Origin: Penium margaritaceum
Lineage: Eukaryota; Streptophyta; Zygnematophyceae; Desmidiales; Peniaceae
Direction: 5' to 3'
Assembly: GCA_023375785.1 (NCBI GenBank)
Contig: SZWC01004800.1
Coordinates: 522-64,521, forward strand
DNA: 64,000 nucleotides
The translations under genes and the position numbers were made by a program. The notes beneath the pieces were generated by a model. That model worked only from the letters and a program-made list of their open reading frames with translations, ran no database searches and had not been told where the DNA came from. Positions within the stretch are counted from its first letter, which is position 1. Every line of letters begins with the position of its first letter. Of the stretch, positions 20,539 to 32,560 are shown piece after piece.

Positions 20539-22161
20539 GTGGTCATCAGACCTAGCACTGAGGCATGTGCTCTTGCCGCACAGAGCTCTCCCTCTATGGC
20601 GCCTGACCCGGGCACATTGAGGGAAGCTCTCTCATCACACGATGCTTACGCTTGGCGTGCTGCTTGCAAGGATGAGCTTTGCGCCATCCGAGAGCACGGA
20701 GTTTACAAGCTAGTCGACCTTCCACCCGGGAGGAAGGCTATTCAGGTCAAGTGGGTATTTTGTAAGAAAGTGAAGCCGGATGGCTCACTGGAATGCCGCA
20801 AGGCTTGCTTGGTCGTCAAGGGGTACTCTCAGATCAAGGGCATCAATTACACTGACACCTTTGCCCCTGTCAGCCACATGATCTCAACTCGAGCTCCGTT
20901 TGGTGTAGTGGTTCAGCATGACTGAGAATTGCACCAGATGGATGTGAACAATGTATTCCTCCATGGCTCTCTGGATGAGGAGATTTACGTGGCTCAGCCA
21001 CCTGGCTTTGAGGAAAGTGACAAGGTCTGACGCTTGCGCAAGTCCTTGTACGACCTCAAGCACTCTCTTTGGTGTTGGAACCAGGGTATCGCTGGCACCC
21101 TGACTCGTGCGGGATATGTACAGAGCGAGGCAGATCCCTCTCTCTTCATCCAATGGACACCTGAGCGGTTAACTGCCATCCTGGTCTATATCGACAACCT
21201 TCTGATCACGTCTCCTTTATTGGAGGCCGTGAAGGAGGCCAAGGTTGTCCTCTAGACTACCTACAGGATAAAGGACCTTGGTCCTACAATGGAGTTTCCT
21301 GGCATGGAGATCGTGCGAGACCGCAGACGTCGGACGATACTACTACATCAGGCCCAATCCGCACTTGTTGTGAGGGAGCACTTCAACAACCTCCTCAGCG
21401 CAGTGCTCTCGCCTTCCACACCTCTCATGCCTAACGGGAAGGATGTCCTTAAGGTGGACGATCCCACAAAGTTGGGGTAGACAGTGGATGTTACCTTGTA
21501 CCTCCGTCTCATCGGATCTCTAATGTACCTGGCCACTACCACACAACCTGACATCGCCTTTGCCGTCGATCTCCTTGCCTAGTTTTTGCAGGCTCCACGC
21601 GCCAGAGCCCTTCACGCAGCTGTGCGAGTGGTGCGATACGTGGTCTCCACACCGTACCTCGGACTCTGCTTTCGTAGGCAGTGTTGGGTGGTCCTTGACG
21701 GCTTAACTGACAGCGACTAGGCTTGGAGCCCAGATGGACGCAATCGCATCGGTTATGTGTTCTTGCTCGGTGGCACAGCTGTGTCCTGGCACAATGCAAA
21801 GCAGGGCTGCATTGCACGTAGCTCATCGGAGGCAGAGTATGTTGCTTTGGGTGCAGGGACTGCTGAGGCTGTATGGCTGCAACACCCGTTCCTTGAGGTG
21901 AGTCAGTTACTACTTGCCATTGTGCTTCGTTACGACAACCAGAGCGCTCTTGCCATTGCGGAGAACTCTGGTGTCTTTCTCGCTTGCACAAAGCACATTG
22001 TGGTTGAGTATCACTTTGTGCGTGATCTGGTGGAGCGACACGTGATCTCCGTCATATGGGTTGGCACAGACATGCAACGTGTTGACTTCTTGACGAAGGC
22101 ATTAGCACGCATAAAGTACCTGGTGGCCATTTGTCCTGTTGGGCTTCGCCCCTTGCCTTAG
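20539..22161 (+). pseudogene. pol: Copia-A reverse transcriptase and RNase H region (copy 2)
   Basis: Reverse transcriptase blocks are readable (LREALSSHDAYAWRAACKDEL, QVKWVFCKKVKPDG, VVKGYSQI, ILVYIDNLLITSP). RNase H follows (SWHNAKQGC, SSSEAEYVALG, VGTDMQRVDFLTKAL). The arrangement is as in copy 1. There are many breaks. Confidence 0.88.
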
Positions 22162-22277
22162 AGTGGTTGAGTGTGGAGTGTGTCTGAGTTCATGTCACAT
22201 CTGTCGTTGCACTCGTTGCTGTACTCGTCTCAGTGCTGCACGTGTATGGACATGCGTACCATCAGGTCATGTGGGAT

Positions 22278-22920
22278 TGTTGTGATTTGTGACGTTCCTG
22301 TTGACTTGTGCAGTTTACTGTGACCATTCGGCCATGTCCATACTCGTGCAGATCTCTGATGTGGACCCTGGTGGTACCGGTGCGTCATCCGGTGGTGAAC
22401 TACCAGCTTGGAGCTGACCGATGACCAATCCAGAGCTCTGGACACTGCTCGGGACCTCCTACAGTTTTTCTGCAGCACGTAGGGGTTTATCGGTGGACTG
22501 GCCGTGGGCCCTATTTGCATATTTTTGCATTGTGTGTCCACCGTTTGATGCCGGATGCATGCATGTGACCAGTTGTAGCTTTCGGCTTGTGATCCTACAC
22601 GTTGAGGTTCAGACAACGCAGCATTCTGACATGTCTGCGCAGAGTTACGGCCAAAACAATGGTTTTTGCCCGGTTTTAGGACAGATATTGCACTGCCGCG
22701 TGCGACACCCGCCACGCGCTGCGGCAGGTACCTATGCCATGGACCTGTCATTTTTCATCTCTCTCTGTAAATGCTATTGAAACATTCTGAAAATTTTCCT
22801 TGAGTCTCCTAGCGAGACCCTTGCTGTTGTGTGCACGACCGTGACTGTCATCACCGTCTGACCAGGCACTGACGCCTAGTCAGCGGCTGTGTTGCTAGGA
22901 AGCTTCCACACATCTTCTCT
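22278..22920 (+). repeat. 3' LTR of Copia-A copy 2
   Basis: It starts TGTTGTGATTTG and ends CATCTTCTCT, followed by the target duplication. The purine tract before it is weak (TGTGGGAT). Confidence 0.9.
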
Positions 22921-22925
22921 GTCTA

Positions 22926-24570
22926 TGGTCGGATGGAGCCCTTCGTGGTGCATCATTTGGGGACATTCAAGGGTGTCTGTGATGGCCGTTCCTGGTTTCA
23001 AGACTGGAAGTCTCGTACCTTCCCTTACCGTCTTGGGGTCTCTACGCCTGCTTGTGTTCCCCACTATAGCACTGCCATAGTCTGCCTTGTTCTTCCCTCC
23101 ACTTGTGTTTCGAGTGGCTATCATTGATTCAGGGGCCACTCACCATATGACTTCTTGTCTTTCTATTGGCGATCGTTGTCTGCCTTGCTTCCCTTAGACC
23201 TGGCATCACTGTGGACTTCGTTCACAATATCTCAGGACAACGTCTCCCTCTTCAAGGTGTGAATGTTGTTTGCCCTCACGGGACCAGGCGGTGATGTCTT
23301 CCTGCCTCAAGTTATGTAAGAGGTGAGCTTGCTGTATGTGACCACCCAAGATGGTCAAGGAATGGAATTTGCGTCAAGCCACAATGTTGGTACTGTCTCC
23401 ATGCATTCCTCCAGCTGATTTGTGTTTCGCGGACTTCGCTGTGATAATCTGCTTTATGTTCCTCCCTCTCTTTCCTCATATTCCGCTGCCTTTGCATTTT
23501 TCTACATGAAGATCTTGCATTGCCGTCCTTGTCACATTCACACTGTGGCCATTGCTCGCAGGTTATGCTCGCCATCTATGACCAGTCTTCACATTGCCAT
23601 GTTCCCTGCTCCATGTTTTGTAGACTGCCTTGACTTTGCTCAAGGCAAGATGCACTGCTCTCCCTTGAACACGGCTGATTCCTTGACCTCTCATCCTCTT
23701 GACCTTGTGCATGCTGATATCATGGGCCCCCTCCCCCATGAATTCTTGGATGGTTTGGATCACTACTCTTGCGTCTGACCAATGATTTTGCTTGCTATCG
23801 CTGGATGTTTGGTCCTCATCACAAAAGAGATGTCACTAAGATTTTTTAGTCCTGGCCCCCTCAGGCCAAACGATCCTACCGTTTCTCGCTCGGCATGTTT
23901 CACTGTGACCATGGTGCTGAGTTCTTTGATCCCACTTTATGCTATCCTGGGTCACAGGGTGTGCACATCGAGCCGTCTACTCCCTACACATCCCAACATA
24001 ATGGTGTCTCTAAACATTGGAACCACACCCTTCCTGACACGGTGTGCTCTCTCCATTTGGCTTCCGGTCAGTCCTCCTCTTTGCATTTGAGGCCATGTCA
24101 TTTATGATGTGGGTCTTGAACTGTGTTCCTCAGAGACCACTCCCTCATCATATCACCCCGTTTGAATAATTGACTTGTCATCATGCTAATCTGAGTTCTG
24201 TCCGTGTTTGGGGCTTTGTTGCTCCTGTGTGGCTTCCCTATGATCATAGTGATGGCAAAAAGTTACCTTGTGGTCATCTTTTTACTTCCTTGGTGTCTCC
24301 TCCTTGTGCAAAGTGTGGTGTTTCTGGAGCCCTTTCTGATGCCACGTCATTGAGTCTCGTAACACCCTCTTCTTCGAGGACGTGTTCAAACATGACTTGC
24401 CTCATCTCTCATCTCCTTCCAATACTACTCTGATCTCTCAGCTTAGAGGAGGATCTTTGTCATGTGTCTCTGTTGTACCCTCAGATTGGGTTCAGTTGGC
24501 TGATCCTACTTTGAGTCAGTCGTCTCTTGCAGTGGATCCAGACTCATCTCGCATCGCCTCTCCCACTGCC

Positions 24571-24652
<82 letters not shown>

Positions 24653-25060
24653 NCCCCCCCCCCGCCTCCGGTCGCAACATCTTCGTCATCTCCTGCACTA
24701 CCTACAACCTCCTTTTCCTCTCCAGCTTTTTCTTTATCCTCTTCTTCCTCTCCGTCCCTACCCGCACCTTCTCCTTCTTCTGCGGTGATTTCTGTGTACT
24801 CTTCTTCTACTCCTCCACTAGTGCCACCTTCTCCAGTCTTGCCGCCAGCCCCCTTGGCACCCGCTAAGTCTCCCTATGTCCATAGTGGTTTCCTGCGTGC
24901 ACTTTCTCCCCACAGTCACACAACTTCTGCTCCATCTCATGCTCCCATTTTGAGTGGTCCCTCTACACTAGATCACACCACGTTGCCAGGTGAGCCTGGG
25001 CTCCATGCTCTTGGTCTCACAACATCTGGTGACTTGTACATCTATATGTGAGTCATTAGT
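22926..25060 (+). mobile_element. Fragment of a third Copia family (Copia-C): protease to linker
   Basis: The protease motif IIDSGATHHMTSC lies at 23119-23157. A GAG-pre-integrase end and the integrase start follow (DFAQGKMH and LDLVHADIMGPLP, about 23630-23740). The integrase core follows (MFHCDHGAEF and TPYTSQHNGVSKHW, about 23900-24020), then VRVWGFVAPVWLP near 24203. A Pro/Ser-rich linker with a TC repeat then runs to about 25040. No reverse transcriptase or LTR is seen. It was already present when Copia-A copy 2 inserted at its left edge. It is old and broken in many places. Confidence 0.8.
24574..24663 (+). repeat. (TC)n microsatellite, one N, and a C run
   Basis: About 39 TC units (one interruption near 24619) run up to a single N at 24653, followed by ten C. 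Because TCTCTC encodes Ser-Leu repeats, it yields a spurious low-complexity protein. Confidence 0.95.
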
Positions 25061-26195
25061 CCGATTACTGCTCTAGGATATTCCCTTGTTAAAGGGTGAA
25101 TTTTATCATGCCCTTCACAAATCCATGGCTGGGTATGTGGCACTGACTGGTTGCTCATTTGGGTGGCTCGCATCCAAGCAAATGAGGGTTGTTGAGATCG
25201 CAAAGTTCAACAAGGTGTGTGAGTACTGCAGACCAACAATACTAGTATGAGTAAAACCGAGGGATTGGAAAAGTCACAGAATGGTGCCGACACTACTAGT
25301 TAAAGGAGCTTCTCACAGTTCTGCAAGCAACCACATGGTTTGAAAGCTAGGTTTACAAACTGAATAGGAGATGTGTCAAGAAAAAACCATCGATGGGTGA
25401 TTGCAAATTGGAGACGTGCATGATGCAACGATCTAAAAGAATTGCCCAATGAGTGACCACAAAAATCATCCTTGGGAAATATTTCTTGTACTGGCACAAT
25501 CCACAGGTAGACTGGTGCAGCGGGGCACTCTACAATGGCATCGACGGCAAGAAGCAACACTTGCCCTTGATCGAGACATTCACAACCCAGTAGCGATTAT
25601 GAGTAAGTAGTAGAGGAGGAAGTAGCAAAGAAAATGTTAGCAATTGAAAATGTTTGCATGCAATTGATATGGTTGGACGTGGCCAAATGATTCTAGTAAC
25701 ATGGAGCACAAGCATGGCTCATCCACATAGAACCAGGAGAAGTAGAGGACATTGTGGAAGCAGACGCGAGAACGCCAACCTTAACGCTCTTGATGCCTGA
25801 CAAGTTTTAAGCCATTTAGGAGGAGTTTGCATCCCTCATTGAATAGTTTGATAGGATTTTTCTGGATGAGATGTCAATCGTTAGATTGAAATGAAGTCGG
25901 ACAGCAGACCAACAAGCAAGGAAACATATTGGATGAGCGGCCACGAGATGCTCGGTCAGGGGTTCACCAGGCCATCAACGGCATTGTATGCAGCACTTGT
26001 AGTTTTGTTAGAAAAGGAAAACAGGAAAGGTGTGTATGTGTGTGGGTTATCGGAAATTGGACGACGTCACCATCAAGAACCGCTAATCTCTTCCACAAGC
26101 AAGTGAACGTTTCAAGCAACTCCGTGGAGACAAAGTTTTCACCAAAATCGGCCTACGTGATGGCTATCATAGGATTTGTGCACATGTCAAGGACA

Positions 26196-26935
26196 TCAAT
26201 CAGATGGCGTTCAACACCAGGAGCGTGCACTTCGAGCTCACGGTCATGCCATTTGGTCTCACCAATTTCTTTGCAACATTAATGGTGGCAATGAAAAGCA
26301 TTTTGCGTCCACACCTCGATGGCCTTTTTGTCCTATATCTTGAAGATATCTGTATAGCCACATCCCACAGAAGCATGATTGATGCCTCAGAAGATATCTT
26401 TAAAGAACACTCTTGAATTCCGATTTTTTTTTTGTCGTTCGATCGAGTTTCTGGGCCATATTGTCGGCGACAGGCGGATCACCATGGACCTAAAAAAAGT
26501 TGAGGCAGTGGCTGGTTGATTGATGCCAATCAACGATTGGGGTGTAGAGGTATTTTGGTGATTTTGCAAATGCTACAATAGATTCATAAAGGATTACGCT
26601 CGGGTGTTAACGCATCTCTCCGATCTCAGCCATACAACTACCAAGTGGATTTGGGAGGATAGAAAACAAGAATCATTTAACTCTTTAAGCAACACCTTGG
26701 CCTCAGTGCCAGCCCTACAATCGGCAGATGTAACAGTGGACTATGTCATGGCCACTGATGTGTCGAATCAAGCAATTGGAGGAGTTCTCCTCCGAGACAA
26801 TGGAAGTGGAGAACAGCCAGTCAAATACATTTCTCAAAAACAACACGGAGCAGAATTCAACTACACGGCACACAAGAAAGAAATGTTGGTGGCTGTTCAT
26901 GCATTCAAGACATGGCGATGCTATCTTGAATAATA
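26196..26935 (+). pseudogene. pol: Reverse transcriptase and RNase H of gypsy family G copy 1
   Basis: The RT segment shows the gypsy signature FELTVMPFGLTN, followed by LRPHLDGLFVLYLEDICIA, which stands where these enzymes have their catalytic YLDD region. The RNase H part has ATDVSNQAIGGVLL, KYISQKQHGAEFNYTAHKKE and AVHAFKTWRCYLE. Confidence 0.82.
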
Positions 26936-27420
26936 AAGATGTGTCATAATCAAACATCTGAAGACTCGGCCAAATTTGAGTCCTTGAAAAGCATGATGGA
27001 TTGAGTTCCCTAAGTCCAACTTCGGCTACGACATCAAGTATTGACCTAGAAAGAAAAGTACCAAGTCCCTAAGTCCAGATGGATATCCCGAGTCAACAAC
27101 CATGCCTGATGGCCAAGAATAACAAATTGTTTGTCAAAAGATACCTGTACCTCGTGTGGCTGTTCACGAAGTAATGCAAAGATTTTGGCGGGTATGACAA
27201 AACCACATTCTGGTTTGACGACCCCTACTACCGACAACGGTTCATTCACCAAGTCTTCGTACAAGCAAACAAGGAGTTATTGCAAATGCTGTTGGAGGAG
27301 TGCCATGACACCGGTCCAGATAGATATCTCAATGAGGACAAAACGATGAAGAAGATAGCCAAGTAGTATTAACGATTTTGCAAATAAAGCGACACCAGTC
27401 AACGGCAAAAACATTGTCAC

Positions 27421-27990
27421 ATGAGGCCGTCAGGTTTGCTCCAACCACACCCTATTCCAACAGAGCCATGGGTTGGCATCAGCGTGGACTTAGTGACAGG
27501 ATTACCTATCACTCCACAGAGATATGTCGCCATCCTTGTGGTGGTGGAAGGATTCTGTAAAACGAGGCACTTCATCTTGATGACGACCACCGTCATTCTA
27601 GAAGGAAAAGTGTGGCTGTTTTTGTAGACCAGATTGTGTGGCTACATGGAGTGCCATGTACCATCATCAACAAAAACAATGGCCATATCACTGGCAATTT
27701 TTGGCATGAACTGATGATGCGTTACTGCAGTCAGATCCAGCTATCAACCGCATCCCATCCATACATTGATGGGCAGACAAAGCAGACTACTCAGACACTC
27801 AAAAAAATTCTTCGTATTTTATGTGAGACCCAACTGCTTGGGGCTCATGGCATTGATTGGTTGGAGAAACTTCCAACAGCTGAAATCACACACAATTCGG
27901 AAACCTCCATTGTAACAGATAAAATCCCGTTTGAAGTGGTTTATGGAAACTTCCCGCAACATTGGCAGGACTGCAAAGCCAGTAGTTGAC
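27421..27990 (+). pseudogene. Integrase of gypsy family G copy 1
   Basis: PWVGISVDLVTGLPITPQRY with VAILVVVEGF is the start of the catalytic core. WLHGVPCTIINKNNG, ASHPYIDGQTKQTTQTLK and ITHNSETSIVTDKIPFEVVYG are its later blocks. I do not see a chromodomain in this copy. Confidence 0.8.
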
Positions 27991-28039
27991 ATTAATTGCT
28001 GAGACTTCTGTATCTTCTAGGAAGAAACACGTCACGAAT

Positions 28040-28950
28040 AAGAGGAAACTCCTAAGGTCGACTTGCGGTGGGCCATGAATGTAAGGATAGAAATTCCAAC
28101 TCGCAAATTTTAGGAATTCGTGTACATCTGAGACGTAACTCCCCTCTCCCCCGTCTAGTGAAATTTTATTGCATTTGCCCTGTTTTCAAGATATTGATCT
28201 CAAAGAGCCCCATCTCATGAACACAATTTAAGGAAATCCTTCAGTCGACATGGTCACAATAAGTTACCCCGTTAGGTACATGGTAATTTGTCCATTTTTT
28301 GCTTTGAAAAATATAGCATATTCTCTGTGTGAAAAAAGTGTATTGTTGGTTTCATCGTTTAGTTGACAGAAAAACTATGTCATTGACAAGCATGAGTGAA
28401 TTGGATGATTTGCGGAACAGAAGACGGTTTGCAGAATTGGGACATTTGGGTGACTTGTCTTTAGAATGTATTGTACTTCCAGGAAATACATTCAAAAGCA
28501 AGAACATGATGAGGTACGCTTTGGGTTTGAGACGCTCGAGTCAAGCGATACATGCAATGCCATGTTGTGAGTGGTCTGTTTGAGAAGCTCTGTCGAGAAG
28601 TCAGGGGATTTTGAGAATATTGAAGTATGAAAATTAGAAATGTCTGTTACCTTTGATAATTGGAAAGAACAGTATCCAGAGATTGATATGGTTTGCGACA
28701 CCTTTGTTGAGTATTCTAGAAAGTGGTTGACTGTTTCATAACATTTGAAAATGGAACATAGGAGGTCAGTGCAGGTGGCCAAAATTCCCTCTGTCGAGCG
28801 CTGTAAAAATCTGGAGGTTGATACGTGGTGGGCTAAAAATGTAATGACAAAAATGCCTACTCGCAGAATTTTGATACTTGTGTACGTCTGGGACGAGTAC
28901 TTTCCCACTTTTAGTTCTGAGGTTTGGGGGCGTTAACAGACATAGCCTGG
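28040..28950 (+). pseudogene. Unrecognised coding remnant with a repeated motif
   Basis: I do not recognise this. One stretch (28329-28583) reads through 84 codons with a plausible composition (LDDLRNRRRFAELGHLG). A second, about 28640-28935, includes TFDNWKEQYPEIDMV and WWAKNVMTKMPTRRI. The latter resembles, at protein level, the stretch at about 28062-28135 (VD..WA.NV...PTR and FVY spaced alike), so part of the unit is present twice, about 760 bp apart. It could be an unfamiliar transposon protein or a host-gene fragment. Confidence 0.4.
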
Positions 28951-29081
28951 CGATCCCTGTAGCAGCCATCAATTAGGCAATCTGCATCTCAAACATTTTC
29001 ATAGGGCTCCCAGCTATCGTGTGTAGCATTGTAGTCATGCCACTTGACCACATTACTCACTTTATTTTTTTTTCTGTGGCC

Positions 29082-29378
29082 TCAATGTCTGAGGACGTCC
29101 TCAATCGCGTACTCCGTATCCCCTTCCACTTGGATTGGAGGTGGAGGAGTGCCACATTTTCCAATGAATCTCTCAGTGTAATCCTGGTAGTGCGTCAGCT
29201 TGTTGACATGGAAGACGAGGTACATCACCATGCTGTCTATGCGAAGTTGAGCGATAACCGGGAATTTCATTCTCCTGACCCCAACAGACCAACCATTGGG
29301 ATTTGTGCTTTGCAATGTCTTGTCCATGTAACTTGGCATTCGCCGAGCTTGGTCGGACGCAATTTTTAGTGACGACAA
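29082..29378 (-). pseudogene. Antisense chromovirus integrase tail with chromodomain start
   Basis: The minus-strand frame has SDQARRMPSYMDK, then YLVFHVNKLTHYQ and PPPPIQVEGDTEYAIEDVL. This is the typical passage from the integrase C-terminal domain into the chromodomain of Ty3 chromoviruses (VFHVS, PP, EYEVE.IL). Its orientation is opposite to the gypsy remnants on either side, so it comes from a separate insertion. Confidence 0.75.
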
Positions 29379-29379
29379 A

Positions 29380-29845
29380 CCATAAATTTCCGCTGTTGCT
29401 CACTGGATTGACACAATAGGAGGTTCCGGCCGAGAGGTTGGTATCAATGAAGAGATGTACGAGAAGCTATTGGTTCGGAAGAGCCTTAATATCCATATTC
29501 TCCAAGAACTCAACGTGGCAATGGAGGAGCTTTGGAAGGCACGCCAGGGGGGGAGCAGCACTCACCAAGAGAAGTATTAGATCCTTGTGTGAGCGCCAAA
29601 TGTGACCGGCACTCCCTGGTTCCTTCGATCCCGTAAACTCAAAGGACCAGTGGTCAGGATGTGACTGAAGAGTTTAAAGTTTTACTTAAACGTAGCTGGG
29701 ATCAATAACAATAATGAGAAAATTGACCTCACAGCCTTGGATTTTTGTGGCACTGATTTAAGCCAATGATCCAATCTAAAGATCATCCAACAATAGCAGG
29801 AGTCTAGCGGAGCTTGATCAATAGCTCACGATTTTTCTTTCGCAT
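29380..29845. other. Unassigned stretch
   Basis: I see no domain or repeat. It lies between the antisense chromodomain scrap and the second gypsy copy. Confidence 0.5.
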
Positions 29846-29847
29846 CA

Positions 29848-30380
29848 TTGGCCACAGGCATTCTATATTTTGAGCTAATTCATCTGGCATTGCACAACTC
29901 TCTGACTCCACCAGAGAGTTGGATGGACTTTGTAGGCACCATACTTGCACGCTTTAGAAGAATGAACAAGAAGTCTGACGTCCAGGACAGGCTTCAACTC
30001 ATGCATCATCAGTCCAGCATGACAGAATTCACAAGAAGTTTCCGCAAGATAATCACCGGGATAGACCTTTCTCCCAAAGGAATCTGTTTCTACTACAACA
30101 ATGGCCTAAAAAATGCTATTTGATGAGCATTATACATGGCATCCAAGATGATCTCATACGAATGATTGTAGCAGCTGATTGCATCAACAGCACTAACTAC
30201 AACACTCGAATGCAAGAATCCATGGCTGGCAACCCCAAGACCACATATTTTGGCAGAGAGAAGTTGAAGTCGACGGATACCACATCTTTGATAGGGATCA
30301 ACACCACCAATCAATGTGATCAACGACTGTGCTGGACTTGCGAGAAGCCAGGACACATCTCGTGCAACTGTTATAAATGA
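29848..30380 (+). pseudogene. gag: gag and zinc knuckle of gypsy family G copy 2
   Basis: PPESWMDFVGTILARFRR with QDRLQLMHHQSSMTEFTRSF matches the conserved part of the retrotransposon gag family. CWTCEKPGHISCNC (30330-30371) is a canonical CX2CX4HX4C knuckle. Confidence 0.78.
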
Positions 30381-31208
30381 CAACAGGCCAAAAGAGGAGA
30401 AGTCGCAGAGAAAGAATGAGGAGTTGGGAAACGGCAAAGGGAATGAGTAGATGGCGGCATTCACGTCCGATTGGACGCCGACTGATCGCCCATCTGATTG
30501 GATCATAACCCTGAAAACAAGGATTCCTTAGTTTGCAAATTTGACGATGGGTATTAGGCCTGCCAGCCGACAATACTACTACGACTACATCTGAGGGCTT
30601 AGAAGACTCGTAGTATGCTACTAGTACTACTAGATGGAGGAGCTTCTCACAAATCTGTCAGCAATTACATGGTTCAGAAGCCGGGTTTGCATACCAAACA
30701 AGGGGTATTTGAAGGAAATTTTGAAGGGAATCAAAGATCTGCAAGATGTAATGGTCTGGAGAACTTTCCCAATAAGTGACCACAAAATCATCCTCGGGTA
30801 AGATTTCTTGTACCAACCTAGTCCACAGGTATACTGGAGCAGAGAACTAGTCAACGTCAGCATTAACGGCAGAGGATGACAATTGATTGTGATCTAGACA
30901 CCCACGACGTAAGGGCGATCATGGGCAGCAGCAGAGGAAGTTAGAGGAGTCGTAAAACTCCAGCCGATCTTTGTAAACATGGCCAAAATAAATATGCAAA
31001 ATGGAGTAGAAGAGTGGCTATTCCACGTAGAGGCAAGGGAAGCGGAAGAATTCGGAGCAACAGACGCAACCACATCGGCCTCGATACCCGAAAGATTCAC
31101 AGTAGTCTCAGAGGAGTTTGCATCACTTGTCAAGGAGTTCAAAGGGGTTTATCTCGACAAACTACTCCAAAATTTACTCTGCAATGATGCATCAACCACC
31201 AAATAGAC

Positions 31209-31830
31209 TTGAAGGTTGGCAGCAGACAAACGGTAAAGGGGACCTATCGGATGTGCAACAAAAAGTTGAACAAAATCAAAAAGCAACTCAATGAGATTCT
31301 TGGAAAGCGGTTGATTAGGCCATCCATGCCACCCTACGTGGCACCTATACTATTTGTGAAAGAGAAAAATGATGAGATGCAAATGTGCATGGACTACCAA
31401 ACATTAAATAACATAAATAACCGGTATCCCCTTCTACGAGTAGAACAACATGTTGACCACTACCGTGGGGTAAGAATGTTCACCAAAACCAACCTACGCA
31501 GAAGCAATCATCAGATCTGTGTCCTTGATGAGGACATCAAGAAGACGGCACTTTGAGTTCATGATTATGCCATTTGGAATCACCATTGCACCTGCAGTTT
31601 ATATGGTGATAATGAAAATGTTTTGACCATACCTTGATGACTTTGTCACCATGTACCTTGACGGCATCTTGGTCTATCGCTGCACCTGGAGGGGCATAAT
31701 GGACATCTCCAAAAAACTCTCAAAGTGTGACTTTGCTTACCACTTGATCAAATTTTGGGGCTATATCATCCACGGCGGAACGATCACAATGGACCTGAAT
31801 AAAGTGGAGGCGGTCGCTCCTTAGCCGGTG
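31209..31830 (+). pseudogene. pol: Reverse transcriptase of gypsy family G copy 2
   Basis: RLIRPSMPPYVAPILFVKEKND and CMDYQTLNNINNRYPLLRVEQ are the fingers and palm start. FMIMPFGIT and LDDFVTMYLDGILV follow in the palm at about 31560-31675, then GGTITMDLNKVEAVAP. Confidence 0.8.
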
Positions 31831-32560
31831 CCGATCAATGTTGGAGACAAACATGTGTTTTTGGAATTCTAAATCCACTACCATTGATTTTAAAAGGAAG
31901 ATGCCTGAGTGTCAGCGCCTCCTTTTGATCTCACTAAAATGGCTAACCTCCAATTCACATACAACTCTGCTACTTCCCACTCGATGGAAAAAACACAATT
32001 TGAGGTGGTTTACGGTTAAATTTGTGCCACATTGGTAGGCTTTTAGAGCAAGAGCAATAATCTTGCGGTCGACATCCATCGACAATATCTCTCCAATGTT
32101 TGGGAAGAAACATGCTAGAACCTCATAAAGACATAACCGGTAATGAAGCAATGAGCGGAATGCACCGTAGCGATGACACATTCAACGTTGGTGATCGTGT
32201 CCTACTAAGCTGCGCAAACATCAATCTCTGTGGAGAAGACTTCTCAAAGCTCAAGTCCTGATGAGTGGGCCTGTTTGAAATCAAGCAAATGTAAATTTAA
32301 GTCTACCGGGGTCCTACAATAGCTTCCTCAGCCAAAACATCCCTCCTTTGCCTTCAATCCAAGTAGACAAGGGTATGGATCATGTGAGTGAGGATATCCT
32401 TGGGAATTGACGCCGTGGAAAAAATACAAGTACCGTAGTGATCTTTGATTTAATTTTCTTCAACATTCATATTTATGTAATCTTTGATTCTGTACACGGT
32501 TTTGGCCCAAACAATTACTTTCGGTTGTACTTTCGAATTCGTTCAATGAAAAATGATGAT

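Larger units (their letters stand above)
14849..22920 (+). mobile_element. Ty1/Copia LTR retrotransposon, family A copy 2
   Basis: It has the same family and order of parts as 331-7916. The LTRs are 14849-15476 and 22278-22920, and flanking GTCTG (14844-14848) and GTCTA (22921-22925) form a 5-bp target duplication with one difference. LTR similarity is in the mid-to-high 80s by eye, so it is older than copy 1. The coding region is heavily decayed, with well over ten breaks. The apparent length (8.07 kb) is inflated by an assembly duplication of 300 bp near its 5' end. Unlike copy 1 it keeps about 110 bp between RNase H and the 3' LTR, as does copy 3, so copies 2 and 3 belong to a slightly different subfamily. 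Confidence 0.92.
25070..28030 (+). mobile_element. Ty3/gypsy remnant, family G copy 1
   Basis: Protease-proximal sequence related to 30560-30960 is seen at about 25200-25600. Reverse transcriptase follows at 26196-26410 (MAFNTRSVHFELTVMPFGLTN), then RNase H at 26600-26935 (DYVMATDVSNQAIGGVLL, EKEMLV-like AHKKEMLVAVHAFKTWR). The integrase is at about 27450-27990 (VGISVDLVTGLPI and ASHPYIDGQTKQTTQTLKKILR). Reverse transcriptase ahead of integrase marks Ty3/gypsy. No LTRs are found. It is strongly decayed. Confidence 0.8.
29848..32560 (+). mobile_element. Ty3/gypsy remnant, family G copy 2
   Basis: The order is gag (29848-30122), CCHC knuckle (30330-30371), protease with LDGGASH (30630-30650), reverse transcriptase (31209-31700), a short integrase tail (31938-32030) and a GDRVLLSC domain-like stretch (about 32190-32400). 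Most of RNase H and integrase is absent. The protease region aligns with 25290-25560, so this is a second, same-direction copy of family G. It is strongly decayed and no LTR is seen. Confidence 0.78.

Noticed and set aside
24516-24698. Arg/Glu-repeat minus-strand frame
   Set aside because: It is a translation of the TC microsatellite.
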